A model generated the notes under the pieces. That model was given only the letters and a program-made list of their open reading frames with translations. It was not told the origin of the DNA and searched no databases. A program made the position numbers and the translations under genes. Shown here piece by piece: positions 56,810 through 64,000 of a stretch of 64,000 nt of DNA. The DNA comes from Elusimicrobiota bacterium (GTDB taxonomy: Bacteria > Elusimicrobiota > Elusimicrobia > UBA1565 > UBA9628): the NCBI GenBank assembly GCA_016212795.1, contig JACRDT010000005.1, positions 264,789 to 328,788 on the forward strand. Reading direction: 5' to 3'. Position 1 is the stretch's first letter, and each line of letters begins with the position of its first letter.

Positions 56810-57564
56810 GCCAAGGCAGAGCCGACGCCGTCGACTACCGGATCATCGGCGACAGCATGCAGGCCGTGATCGTCGCGCTCGACCAGGACGAGTCGGTCCG
56901 GGCCGAGGCCGGGGCCATGATGTTCATGACGGGCGGCGTCGAGATGGAGGCCAGCACGGGCGGCGGGATACTCTCGGGCCTCAAGCGCATGCTGGCCGGC
57001 GAGAGCTTCTTCATCACGTCCTTCCGGTGCGCGGGCCGGCGCGGGGAGGTCGCGTTCGCCGCCCCCTACCCCGGCAAGATCATCCCCCTGGACCTCGACG
57101 CGCTCGGCGGCGCGATGCTCTGCCAGCGCGACGCCTACCTCTGCTCCGCCCGCGGGGTCGAGGTCTCGGTCGCCTTCACGAAGCGCTTCGGGGCGGGGCT
57201 CTTCGGCGGGGAAGGGTTCGTCCTGCAGAAGCTCGAAGGCAAGGGGCTGGCCTTCGTGCACGCGGGCGGCGCCGTCCACAAGGTCAGCCTGGCCGAGGGC
57301 GAGGCCATCAAAGCCGACACCGGCTGCCTGGTCGCCCTCCAGCCGAGCGTGGATTACGACATCGGGCTCGCGGGCGGCATCAAGACGGCCCTCTTCGGCG
57401 GCGAGGGGCTCTTCCTGGCGACCCTCACCGGCCCCGGCGACGTCTACCTCCAGACCCTGCCGTTCTCCCGCCTGGCCGACCGCATCGCGGCGGCGGGGAA
57501 GTCGGGCCGGGAGGAAGTCGAGCGCGCGCCCGGCGCGCTCGGAGAGGCCATCGGAGGGGAGTAG
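56806..57564 (+). CDS. AIM24/TIGR00266-family protein
   Basis: 252 residues, beta-rich, no signal. Family marks: VRAEAGAMMFMTGGVEMEAS near the N-terminus, GESFFITSFRC, PYPGKIIPLDLD, FGGEGFVLQKLEGKGLAFVHAGG and FGGEGLFLATLTGPGDVYLQTLPFSRLA, all typical of the AIM24 tandem-beta fold. Role in bacteria unknown; related proteins are linked to membrane or phage-shock functions. Coupled to the peptidase gene by a 4-bp overlap and followed by a strong hairpin. Confidence 0.88.
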   Translation: MSQGRADAVDYRIIGDSMQAVIVALDQDESVRAEAGAMMFMTGGVEMEASTGGGILSGLKRMLAGESFFITSFRCAGRRGEVAFAAPYPGKIIPLDLDALGGAMLCQRDAYLCSARGVEVSVAFTKRFGAGLFGGEGFVLQKLEGKGLAFVHAGGAVHKVSLAEGEAIKADTGCLVALQPSVDYDIGLAGGIKTALFGGEGLFLATLTGPGDVYLQTLPFSRLADRIAAAGKSGREEVERAPGALGEAIGGE

Positions 57565-57570
57565 GGCCCA

Positions 57571-57605
57571 TAAAAAGCCAAATCCCCTGTTCGGGGATTT
57601 GGCTT
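57571..57605 (-). terminator. Intrinsic terminator (minus strand; hairpin shared by convergent genes)
   Basis: A perfect 13-bp stem AAGCCAAATCCCC/GGGGATTTGGCTT (57575-57587 and 57593-57605) with loop TGTTC. On the minus strand it is followed by TTTTTA, a typical intrinsic terminator for the DegP-like gene; on the plus strand it lies 10 nt after the AIM24-like stop without a U-tract. Confidence 0.85.
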
Positions 57606-57756
57606 CCGGCGGCACGCCGCTCGGATCCTGCGTTGGGGGCCCCGTGGGGGCGCCCCTATTAGGGAGTATAACCCCGCCCCCGCCATCCGTCAATGGGCCA
57701 AAAGTCCCATGCCCCATCGGGCGCGCCCAGGCATGCCGGAAAGCGGCCGCCGCCGG

Positions 57757-58794
<1,038 letters not shown>

Positions 58795-58875
58795 GGCGGT
58801 TGATTATGCCTGATTTGCCGGGCCTCCCGCAAACATGGCCCGGGGACTCCCATAGATGGTATAATCCGCTCTCCC

Positions 58876-59874
58876 GTGGCAAGAACCTCATCCCGTTTCG
58901 CCCCGGAGACCGACAACCAATCCCCATCGCCGCACTGCCCCGTCTGCGGCTCCTACGAGGGACGGAAAGCCTTCGATTGCGTCGAGAAGGGTTTCGAGTT
59001 GGTCGCCTGCTCCCAGTGCGGGCTCGGCCGCACGAGCCCGCCCGTCCCCCCCGGCCGGATCGGCCGATACTACCCCGACACCTACTACGGCAAGGAGAAC
59101 GTCCGCTTCAACGCGCTCTTCGAGCGCCTGACCCGGCTCTTCAGGCTGCGCAGGGCGCGGGTCATCAGGAAGACCACCCGGCCGGGCCCGGTCCTGGACG
59201 TCGGCTGCGGCCGGGGCTTCATCCTCTCCTATCTGAAGTCCCTCGGCTACGAATCGCACGGCATCGAGCTGTCCGACACCGCGGCCTGGCACGCCCGCAA
59301 CGTCCTGGGCCTGGACATCGAGACCTGCGACTTCCTCCAGTCGCCTCATCTCAAAGGAATCTACAACGCGGTCATCCTGTGGCACAGCCTCGAGCACATG
59401 CCCCGGCCCGTCGAGGCCATCGGCCGCGCCTGGGAGCTCCTCAGGGACGGCGGGCTCCTGGCGGTCGCGGTCCCGAACTACGACAGCCTCCAGTCCAGGC
59501 TCTTCGGCCGCCGCTGGTTCCACCTCGACGTCCCCAGGCACTACTTCCATTTCGGCCCCAAGTCCCTGTCCGCGGTCCTCTCCCGCCACCGGTTCGAGGT
59601 CGTCCAGGAAGACCATTTCTCCCTCGAGCAGAACCCCTACGGCTGGGTCCAGAGCCTCTACAACGCCCTGGGATTCGACGACAACTTCCTCTACTCCCTG
59701 CTCAAGAACAGGAGCGCCAGGACCGTCAAGATGCGCCGGCACCCCGTCCAGGTGGGGCTGACCCTCCTGACGCTGCCCTTCGTGACGCTGCTGGCGCTGG
59801 CGATGACCGGCGTCGAGACGGCCCTGCGCATGGGCGGGACCATCGAGATCTACGCGGTGAAGCGGGGCGGATGA
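58876..59874 (+). CDS. Class I SAM-dependent methyltransferase with N-terminal zinc ribbon
   Basis: 332 residues. A zinc ribbon CPVCG...CSQCGLG (about 16-55) is followed by a methyltransferase fold with LDVGCGRGFIL (motif I), HGIELSD, and LWHSLEHMPRP (post-II motif 'H-x-LEH'), typical of the Methyltransf_23 group found in polysaccharide and lipid clusters. A C-terminal hydrophobic helix (about 290-315) may tie it to the membrane. GTG 58876 is 10 nt after TATAAT (58860-58865). The stop overlaps the ATG of a GT39-like gene, so the target may be a glycan or polyprenyl intermediate (inference). Confidence 0.82.
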   Translation: MARTSSRFAPETDNQSPSPHCPVCGSYEGRKAFDCVEKGFELVACSQCGLGRTSPPVPPGRIGRYYPDTYYGKENVRFNALFERLTRLFRLRRARVIRKTTRPGPVLDVGCGRGFILSYLKSLGYESHGIELSDTAAWHARNVLGLDIETCDFLQSPHLKGIYNAVILWHSLEHMPRPVEAIGRAWELLRDGGLLAVAVPNYDSLQSRLFGRRWFHLDVPRHYFHFGPKSLSAVLSRHRFEVVQEDHFSLEQNPYGWVQSLYNALGFDDNFLYSLLKNRSARTVKMRRHPVQVGLTLLTLPFVTLLALAMTGVETALRMGGTIEIYAVKRGG

Positions 59875-61424
59875 CCGATTTCCTCAGGAACCGAGCGCTG
59901 GTCCTTGCCGTCGTGTTCGGGTCCTCGGTGCTGGTCCACCTCAAGGGCATCGCCTCGCCCCCCCTCGACTACCACTACCACCGGCAGGTCAACACCGCGG
60001 CGATCGCCAGGAACTACCACGAGAACGGGCTCCGGTTCCTCTGCCCCCAGATCGACTGGGAGGGCGGCTACCGGGGCTGCTCGGCCACGGAGTTCCCGCT
60101 CTACATGTGGCTCATCGGGCTCTTCTGGTCGCTCGCCGGCCTGGGCGACCTCTGGGGGCGGGTGCTCGCCGTCCTGTTCTCGGCGCTCACGGCGGTCTAT
60201 CTCCTCAAGCTCCTGGAATCCTGCGTGGAAAAGGAGGCGGCCTTCTACGGCGCCGTCCTCTTCTCCTGCATCCCGCTCGAGATCTACTTCGGGCGCACCA
60301 TCCAGCCAGAGGCCCTCTCCCTGCTGGGCGCGGTGGCGGGCATCCACCACTGGAAGGAGTCCGTGCGGCCGGACCGGCCCTGGGGGCACTGGCTCGCGGC
60401 GGTCGTCTGGTCGTTCCTGTCGATCGGGCACAAGCTCCCCTACGTCTACATGCTCATCCCCATGGCCGGCCTGAGCGTCCTCGCCCTGCGATGGGGCATG
60501 GCCAAGGACCCGAGGACGTGGCTCGGGCCGGCCCTCATCCTCGGCGGCGTCTTCGCCTGGTACAAGTACGCCAGCGCCGGCAAGTACGTGGTGCCGACCA
60601 ACACCAACGAGTTCGTCAGCCTCCTCCAGTACGGCAGGCTGCCCTACTACGTGCAGTTCCAGTTCCTCTCCCGCTTCCCCGAGCTCGCCGCCACCTACGG
60701 CGGCCTGGTCCTCCTGTTCTTCGGCGCCAGGGAGCTGGTCTGGCGGCGCAAACAGCAGTTCTTCGCCATCTGGTTCCTCGCCGTCGCGGCGCACATCGTG
60801 GCCGGCGGGTACTACATGCACCAGCACGAGTACACGTCGCTGCCTTTCGCCCCGGTGAACGCCGCCTTCATGGGCCTGGGGCTGCTGCTCCTCAAGAGGG
60901 CCGCGCTCGCCAGGGGGACCCGCTGGGCGGCGGCCGGCGTGGCGGTGCTCGCCCTCTCGGTCCCGGTGCACGCTGCCCTGAGGATCAAGCACTGGTACAA
61001 GGTCGGCTACCCGCACCTCGCGCACGCCCGCGAGGCGGCCGACCGGGTGAGCCGGCCCGACGACCTCTTCCTGTGCAACGAGCGCGGCTCGTCGGTCTAC
61101 CTGTACTACCTCAAGAGGCGGGGCTGGTCCTGGGAGCTCTCCGAGGCCGGCGAGAAGAGGATCGGCGAGGTCGAAGGCAGGATCGCCGCGGGGGCGAAGT
61201 ACTACATGACCGACCAGAAGCTCTACTTCCAGGACCGCGAGAGCTTCTACGCGAAGTGGTTCTTCTCGCGGTTCCCGCTCATCTACGACGACAAGGGCAT
61301 CATGATCTTCCGGCTGCGTCCCGACCCGCCCGCGGCTACCGGTGGGAGTCCTCGAACTTCCGCCGGGCGGCGAGCTTGCGGACCGCATCGGCGAAAGCCG
61401 GGTTCTCCTTCAGGAAGTAGCTGA
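59871..61424 (+). CDS. Polytopic glycosyltransferase-like protein (GT39/ArnT-like)
   Basis: 517 residues with about nine to ten transmembrane helices. The first exported loop reads PPLDYHYHRQVNTAAIARNYHENG, with Asp and an aromatic/His cluster where GT39/ArnT enzymes carry their catalytic Asp; a further FGRTIQPEALS loop (helix-flanking E) fits. It should transfer a sugar from a polyprenyl phosphate donor to a lipid or protein acceptor. ATG overlaps the methyltransferase stop by 4 bp. Its last ~29 residues (61336-61424) overlap the convergent cNMP-binding gene by 89 bp and are Ser/Gly/Pro/Arg-rich, unlike the fold; a downstream frameshift relative to relatives is possible. Confidence 0.75.
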   Translation: MTDFLRNRALVLAVVFGSSVLVHLKGIASPPLDYHYHRQVNTAAIARNYHENGLRFLCPQIDWEGGYRGCSATEFPLYMWLIGLFWSLAGLGDLWGRVLAVLFSALTAVYLLKLLESCVEKEAAFYGAVLFSCIPLEIYFGRTIQPEALSLLGAVAGIHHWKESVRPDRPWGHWLAAVVWSFLSIGHKLPYVYMLIPMAGLSVLALRWGMAKDPRTWLGPALILGGVFAWYKYASAGKYVVPTNTNEFVSLLQYGRLPYYVQFQFLSRFPELAATYGGLVLLFFGARELVWRRKQQFFAIWFLAVAAHIVAGGYYMHQHEYTSLPFAPVNAAFMGLGLLLLKRAALARGTRWAAAGVAVLALSVPVHAALRIKHWYKVGYPHLAHAREAADRVSRPDDLFLCNERGSSVYLYYLKRRGWSWELSEAGEKRIGEVEGRIAAGAKYYMTDQKLYFQDRESFYAKWFFSRFPLIYDDKGIMIFRLRPDPPAATGGSPRTSAGRRACGPHRRKPGSPSGSS

Positions 61425-61791
61425 AGTCGTTGCACGTCAGGGCGAAGAGCTTGGAGGGCGTCAGCGCCCGGACCGTGGCGCCCCGAGGAGTCCTCTCGAG
61501 CAGCGCCATCTCGCCGAAGAAGTCGCCCGCCTTGAGGACGGCCATCTTTTTGGAGAAGCCCAAGACCCACTTCTTGATGGAGACCTCGAGCTGTCCGTCC
61601 TGCACGATGTAGAAGGCGTCGCCGATCTCGCCCTGCCGGACCACCCGCTCCCCCTTCTTGTAGCCGTAGAACAGGATGAACGGCAGGACCTTGTCGATCT
61701 GGCCGACGCTCAACGGGGAGAAGAACTCCACCTTGCGCAGCAGCCGGCTCAGCGTTGCGAGATCGTCCGGCGACGGGCTGATCTTGACCAT
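61336..61791 (-). CDS. Cyclic-nucleotide-binding-domain protein
   Basis: 151 residues with a CAP_ED beta-roll: LPFILFYGYKKGERVVRQGEIGDAFYIVQDGQLEVSI and a phosphate-binding cassette GEMALLERTPRGATVRA (the PRGATV matches PRSATV of CRP-type binders). No DNA-binding helix-turn-helix, so it is a stand-alone sensor or regulatory subunit. ATG 61791 has GAGGT 5-6 nt upstream; the longer frame to 61851 runs into the preceding small gene. It may partner with the two-helix protein encoded 2 bp upstream. Confidence 0.88.
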   Translation of the reverse strand: MVKISPSPDDLATLSRLLRKVEFFSPLSVGQIDKVLPFILFYGYKKGERVVRQGEIGDAFYIVQDGQLEVSIKKWVLGFSKKMAVLKAGDFFGEMALLERTPRGATVRALTPSKLFALTCNDFSYFLKENPAFADAVRKLAARRKFEDSHR

Positions 61792-61793
61792 GG

Positions 61794-61970
61794 CTACCTC
61801 GGTTTCGGGGAATCGAGCGACCGGGCCTTGCGCCAGGAGAAGCAGCACCACCCCAGCCCGAACAGGAGGAAGGCGCCCAGGGCCTCAGCCGTCCGGGAGA
61901 ACAGCAGGAGCCGGGCCAGCCAGTAGAGGGCCGCGGCGAGGAAGACCCAGCGCAGGCTAAGCAACCCCAT
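61794..61970 (-). CDS. 58-residue two-helix membrane protein
   Basis: MGLLSLRWVFLAAALYWLARLL... forms one helix, then GAFLLFGLGWCCF a second; a charged tail ends at TAG 61794-61796. The next gene starts 2 bp later, so they are co-translated. Too short for usual ORF cut-offs but the spacing and helices are convincing. No family recognised. Confidence 0.55.
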   Translation of the reverse strand: MGLLSLRWVFLAAALYWLARLLLFSRTAEALGAFLLFGLGWCCFSWRKARSLDSPKPR

Positions 61971-62017
61971 GCCGATATTGCACCATAGAATTCCCGGCCA
62001 AGGCAATGCCGGGGCCG

Positions 62018-62461
62018 CTATTTCTGCTCGTCCGCCGCGGCCGCCGGCGCGGGCTCGGCCCCGCCGCCGGAGGAACCCTCCACCTGGTCCTGGGCCGGCT
62101 CCTCGGCTCCCTCGTCGGCGTCGGCCTTCTTCTTGCCCTTCTTCTTGGCGCCGGGCTGGATGGGCTTGCCGTCTGGGCCCCACCGATAGGTCGAAGGAGC
62201 GGCCGGCACGATGGCGTAGTACTTGGACTTCTCGTACTTCCCGCCCGCCCGCTTCTTCTTCTTCGCCTTTGCCTTGGCCTTCGCTTTCGGTTTTGGTTTG
62301 GGCTTGGTCGCGACCTCTCCCTGTTCCGCCGCGCCGGGCTGAGCCGCGGCGGGTTGAGCGCCGCCCTCGGGCGGGGCCGAGGTCTCCTGGCCGACGACGA
62401 AGCCCTGGGCTGCCAGGAGGAGCCCGAGGAGGACGAACCAGCCGCGCCCGAACCGTTTCAT
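62018..62461 (-). CDS. Secreted low-complexity protein with Lys-rich tract
   Basis: 147 residues: a signal peptide (MKRFGRGWFVLLGLLLAAQGFVVG), then Ala/Pro/Gly/Gln-rich linkers, a strongly basic KPKPKPKAKAKAKAKKKK tract, a short ordered-looking block (YEKSKYYAIVPAAPSTYRWGPDG) and an acidic Ala-rich tail. The basic tract may bind peptidoglycan, LPS or nucleic acid. ATG 62461 follows TATAAT (62473-62468) by 6 nt, a leaderless candidate. No family recognised. Confidence 0.6.
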   Translation of the reverse strand: MKRFGRGWFVLLGLLLAAQGFVVGQETSAPPEGGAQPAAAQPGAAEQGEVATKPKPKPKAKAKAKAKKKKRAGGKYEKSKYYAIVPAAPSTYRWGPDGKPIQPGAKKKGKKKADADEGAEEPAQDQVEGSSGGGAEPAPAAAADEQK

Positions 62462-62467
62462 ACTATC

Positions 62468-62473
62468 ATTATA
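62468..62473 (-). promoter_or_regulatory. -10 box 6 nt before the secreted Lys-rich protein start (leaderless candidate)
   Basis: Minus-strand TATAAT followed by GATAGT and ATG 62461. No Shine-Dalgarno. Confidence 0.55.
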
Positions 62474-62492
62474 GCGGCGCCAGCCGAGACTT

Positions 62493-63545
62493 TCAAGCCT
62501 GCCGGTCCGCCCCCGGCGCCGTCTGGCCCGTGAGGCGCACCGCCCGGACGGGGAAGGGGATCTCGATGCCCTCCTGACGATAGCGGCCGAAGAGCCTGCG
62601 GACGAACTCGTGCTTGACGAGGTACTGGTCCACGACCTCCCGGCAGCGGAGGACCACGGCCAGCTCCACGCCGTCGTCGCCGAAGGACTGGAAGCGCACG
62701 AGGGGCTCGAAATCCGGGATCCCCCCCGCCACCCCCTTCATCACCTCCCGGGCGACCTCCAGGCTGACCTTCTCGACCCGGGCGAGCTCGCTGCCGCAGC
62801 CGACCCGGACCGGCACCACCAAGGCGATCTCCTTGTCCGGCTGGTGGAAGTTGGTGACGATGGCGCCGGCCAGCTTCGCGTTGGGCACGATGACCATGTT
62901 GTTGGCCAGCGTCTTGATCGACGTGAAGCGCCAGCTGATGTCGGCGACGTACCCTTCGTCGGCCGAGTCGAGCTTCACGTAGTCCCCGGGGCGGACCTGC
63001 TTGGAGACGATGATGTGAAAGCCCGCGAACAGGTTCGAGAGGGTGTCTTGGAGCGCCAGGGCCACGGCCAGGCCGCCGACGCCCAAGGCGGTCAGGATGG
63101 GGGCGATGGAGATCCCCAGGGTCTGCATGACGATGAGGACCCCCAGGATGAAGACGGTCACCCTGATGACGTTGGTCAGGATCGAGGTGTGCCGCAGGCC
63201 CTCCTGGAACTTGCCCGAATACAGGTCGCCGAACCCCCCCGCCATGCTCGCCGCGGAGAAGGTCGCGGCCAGGATCACGACGGTCTGGAGGACCTTGACC
63301 GTGAGGCCGGCCATGGCGGGCCTGAGCGGCAGGTGCGCCGCCGCGATGTAGGCCCCGCCGGCCGTGAACAGGACGGTCGTCACGCCCTCGAGGGAGCGCA
63401 GGATGATGTCGTCGCCTTCCCAGGCGGTCTTGCCCGAGAGGGACTCGAGCTTCCTCAGGACGATGCGGTCGAAGAACCTGCCCAAGACGTAGCCCGCCGC
63501 CACGGCCAGGAGCGGGAACACCCAGTGCCTGATGATGATGCTCAT
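62493..63545 (-). CDS. MscS-family small-conductance mechanosensitive channel
   Basis: 350 residues. Five hydrophobic segments precede the pore helix and beta-domain: LTALGVGGLAVALALQDTLSNLFAGFHIIVSKQVRPGDYVKL is the typical TM3-to-beta-domain joint (A/G-rich pore helix, then the QDTLxNxxAG hinge). The beta-domain (about 200-255) and a C-terminal alpha/beta domain with VKHEFVRRLFGRYRQEGIEIPFP complete the family. Protects against hypo-osmotic shock. ATG 63545 lies 7 nt after TACAAT (63558-63553); ATG 63554 overlaps that box and is rejected. Confidence 0.92.
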   Translation of the reverse strand: MSIIIRHWVFPLLAVAAGYVLGRFFDRIVLRKLESLSGKTAWEGDDIILRSLEGVTTVLFTAGGAYIAAAHLPLRPAMAGLTVKVLQTVVILAATFSAASMAGGFGDLYSGKFQEGLRHTSILTNVIRVTVFILGVLIVMQTLGISIAPILTALGVGGLAVALALQDTLSNLFAGFHIIVSKQVRPGDYVKLDSADEGYVADISWRFTSIKTLANNMVIVPNAKLAGAIVTNFHQPDKEIALVVPVRVGCGSELARVEKVSLEVAREVMKGVAGGIPDFEPLVRFQSFGDDGVELAVVLRCREVVDQYLVKHEFVRRLFGRYRQEGIEIPFPVRAVRLTGQTAPGADRQA

Positions 63546-63552
63546 ATGGTCC

Positions 63553-63558
63553 ATTGTA
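63553..63558 (-). promoter_or_regulatory. -10 box 7 nt before the MscS start (leaderless candidate)
   Basis: Minus-strand TACAAT followed by GGACCAT and ATG 63545; no Shine-Dalgarno. Confidence 0.5.
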
Positions 63559-63669
63559 TCTTACCTGGACTCCTCCCGCTCGTCACTTCCGCTTGGCGCC
63601 GCGCCGCCGCGGCGCAACGCCGGCGGCGTCCCTCCGCGAAGATGCGCCCGACAAATTCGGCCTCCGCGC

Positions 63670-64000
63670 TTAGTAGCCCTCGAACGTGCCGACTTTCTTC
63701 GTAGCGTCCGTGTCTATTGAATCGGAGGACTGAAGCCCGAATTTGGCTTTCCATGTTGTCCCACCGTACTGCGCGTCAGACGTCCCGATGTAGAGAAGGA
63801 CGACAGCTTCCGGGTCGAGGCCAACGACCCTGGCTGTGGCTTCGAACATGTTGCTTGGGCCGCCTAGGTGCGGGACCTGGCTCAAGTTCATCCAACGGAT
63901 GGGTTGCGACCCATTGCTCCCCCAGTAGCTGACCCCGTCTGAGCGGCGTGTGACGGGCCAGACGACGATCTTGTCGAGGCACCGAATCGGGGCCCTGCGA
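63670..64000 (-). CDS. C-terminal part of an unidentified gene (runs off the right edge)
   Basis: The frame is open from the right edge to TAG 63670-63672 and gives about 109 residues. Visible pieces: KIVVWPVTRRSDGVSYW, SQPIRWMNLSQVPHLGG, VVGLDPEAVVLLYIGTSDAQYGG and a Ser/Asp/Thr-rich end. Trp and Gly are frequent and codon use is lower in GC than the neighbours, so it may belong to another accessory block. No family recognised. Confidence 0.5.
   Translation of the reverse strand, partial: RRAPIRCLDKIVVWPVTRRSDGVSYWGSNGSQPIRWMNLSQVPHLGGPSNMFEATARVVGLDPEAVVLLYIGTSDAQYGGTTWKAKFGLQSSDSIDTDATKKVGTFEGY

Overview
The window is a very GC-rich chromosomal segment of a Gram-negative (diderm) bacterium. 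The envelope type follows from an LptF/LptG permease pair, a pal-cpoB-tolB cluster, lipobox proteins and many signal peptides. No rRNA or ribosomal protein genes are present, so the taxon cannot be fixed. The mix of TPR-serine/threonine kinases, HAD-MFS fusions and palindromic intergenic repeats reminds me of uncultured Elusimicrobiota-like genomes, but that is a weak inference.

Layout. 0-9 kb: a minus-strand block with a peptide transporter, acetate kinase, MBL hydrolase, NAD(P)H-hydrate epimerase, Yip1-like protein, SppA and two diguanylate cyclases. A tmRNA gene (8988-9341) with tag ANSPLAWATA follows. 9.4-18.4 kb: three paralogous receptor kinases with extracytoplasmic TPRs and a C-terminal kinase. 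Two of them are divergent from small secreted proteins and share back-to-back promoters. 18.4-27 kb: a secreted protein, radical SAM protein, subtilase, DsbA-MauE-like pair, c-di-GMP and receiver proteins, and a secreted phospholipase D-like protein. 27-37 kb: pal-cpoB-tolB, then a giant exported repeat/HEAT protein and an exported HAD-MFS fusion. 37.7-40.8 kb: a lower-GC accessory stretch with a toxin-antitoxin pair and orphan membrane and lipoprotein genes. 40.8-47.9 kb: an SDR-like gene, a GGMNHSPV-repeat protein, tRNA-Arg(GCG), RlmD, YchF and a large secreted metallopeptidase.

47.9-53.05 kb is the most striking part. A four-gene, fully overlapping operon (DUF488, DUF488, dual-OB protein, and a protein carrying two different SF1 helicase modules) lies between 106-bp direct repeats. 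The repeats are copies of the 3' end of the metallopeptidase gene. It looks like an inserted island encoding a candidate nucleic-acid-targeting conflict or defence system. 53-64 kb: LptG/LptF, an M20 dipeptidase, AIM24-like protein, DegP-like protease, methyltransferase plus GT39-like membrane protein, a cNMP-binding protein, an MscS channel, and an unidentified gene running off the right edge.

Two genome-wide habits recur. (1) A GC-rich palindromic repeat (ACTCGCC...GGCGAGT followed by a G-run and a GCCGTTTCAT-like tail) sits between genes in at least a dozen places. It sometimes forms inverted pairs and often runs into coding ends. (2) Many genes have a TATAAT-like -10 box ending 5-7 nt before the start codon and no Shine-Dalgarno, which suggests leaderless transcripts. 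Within operons, 4-bp overlaps (ATGA, GTGA, TTGA) are the rule.
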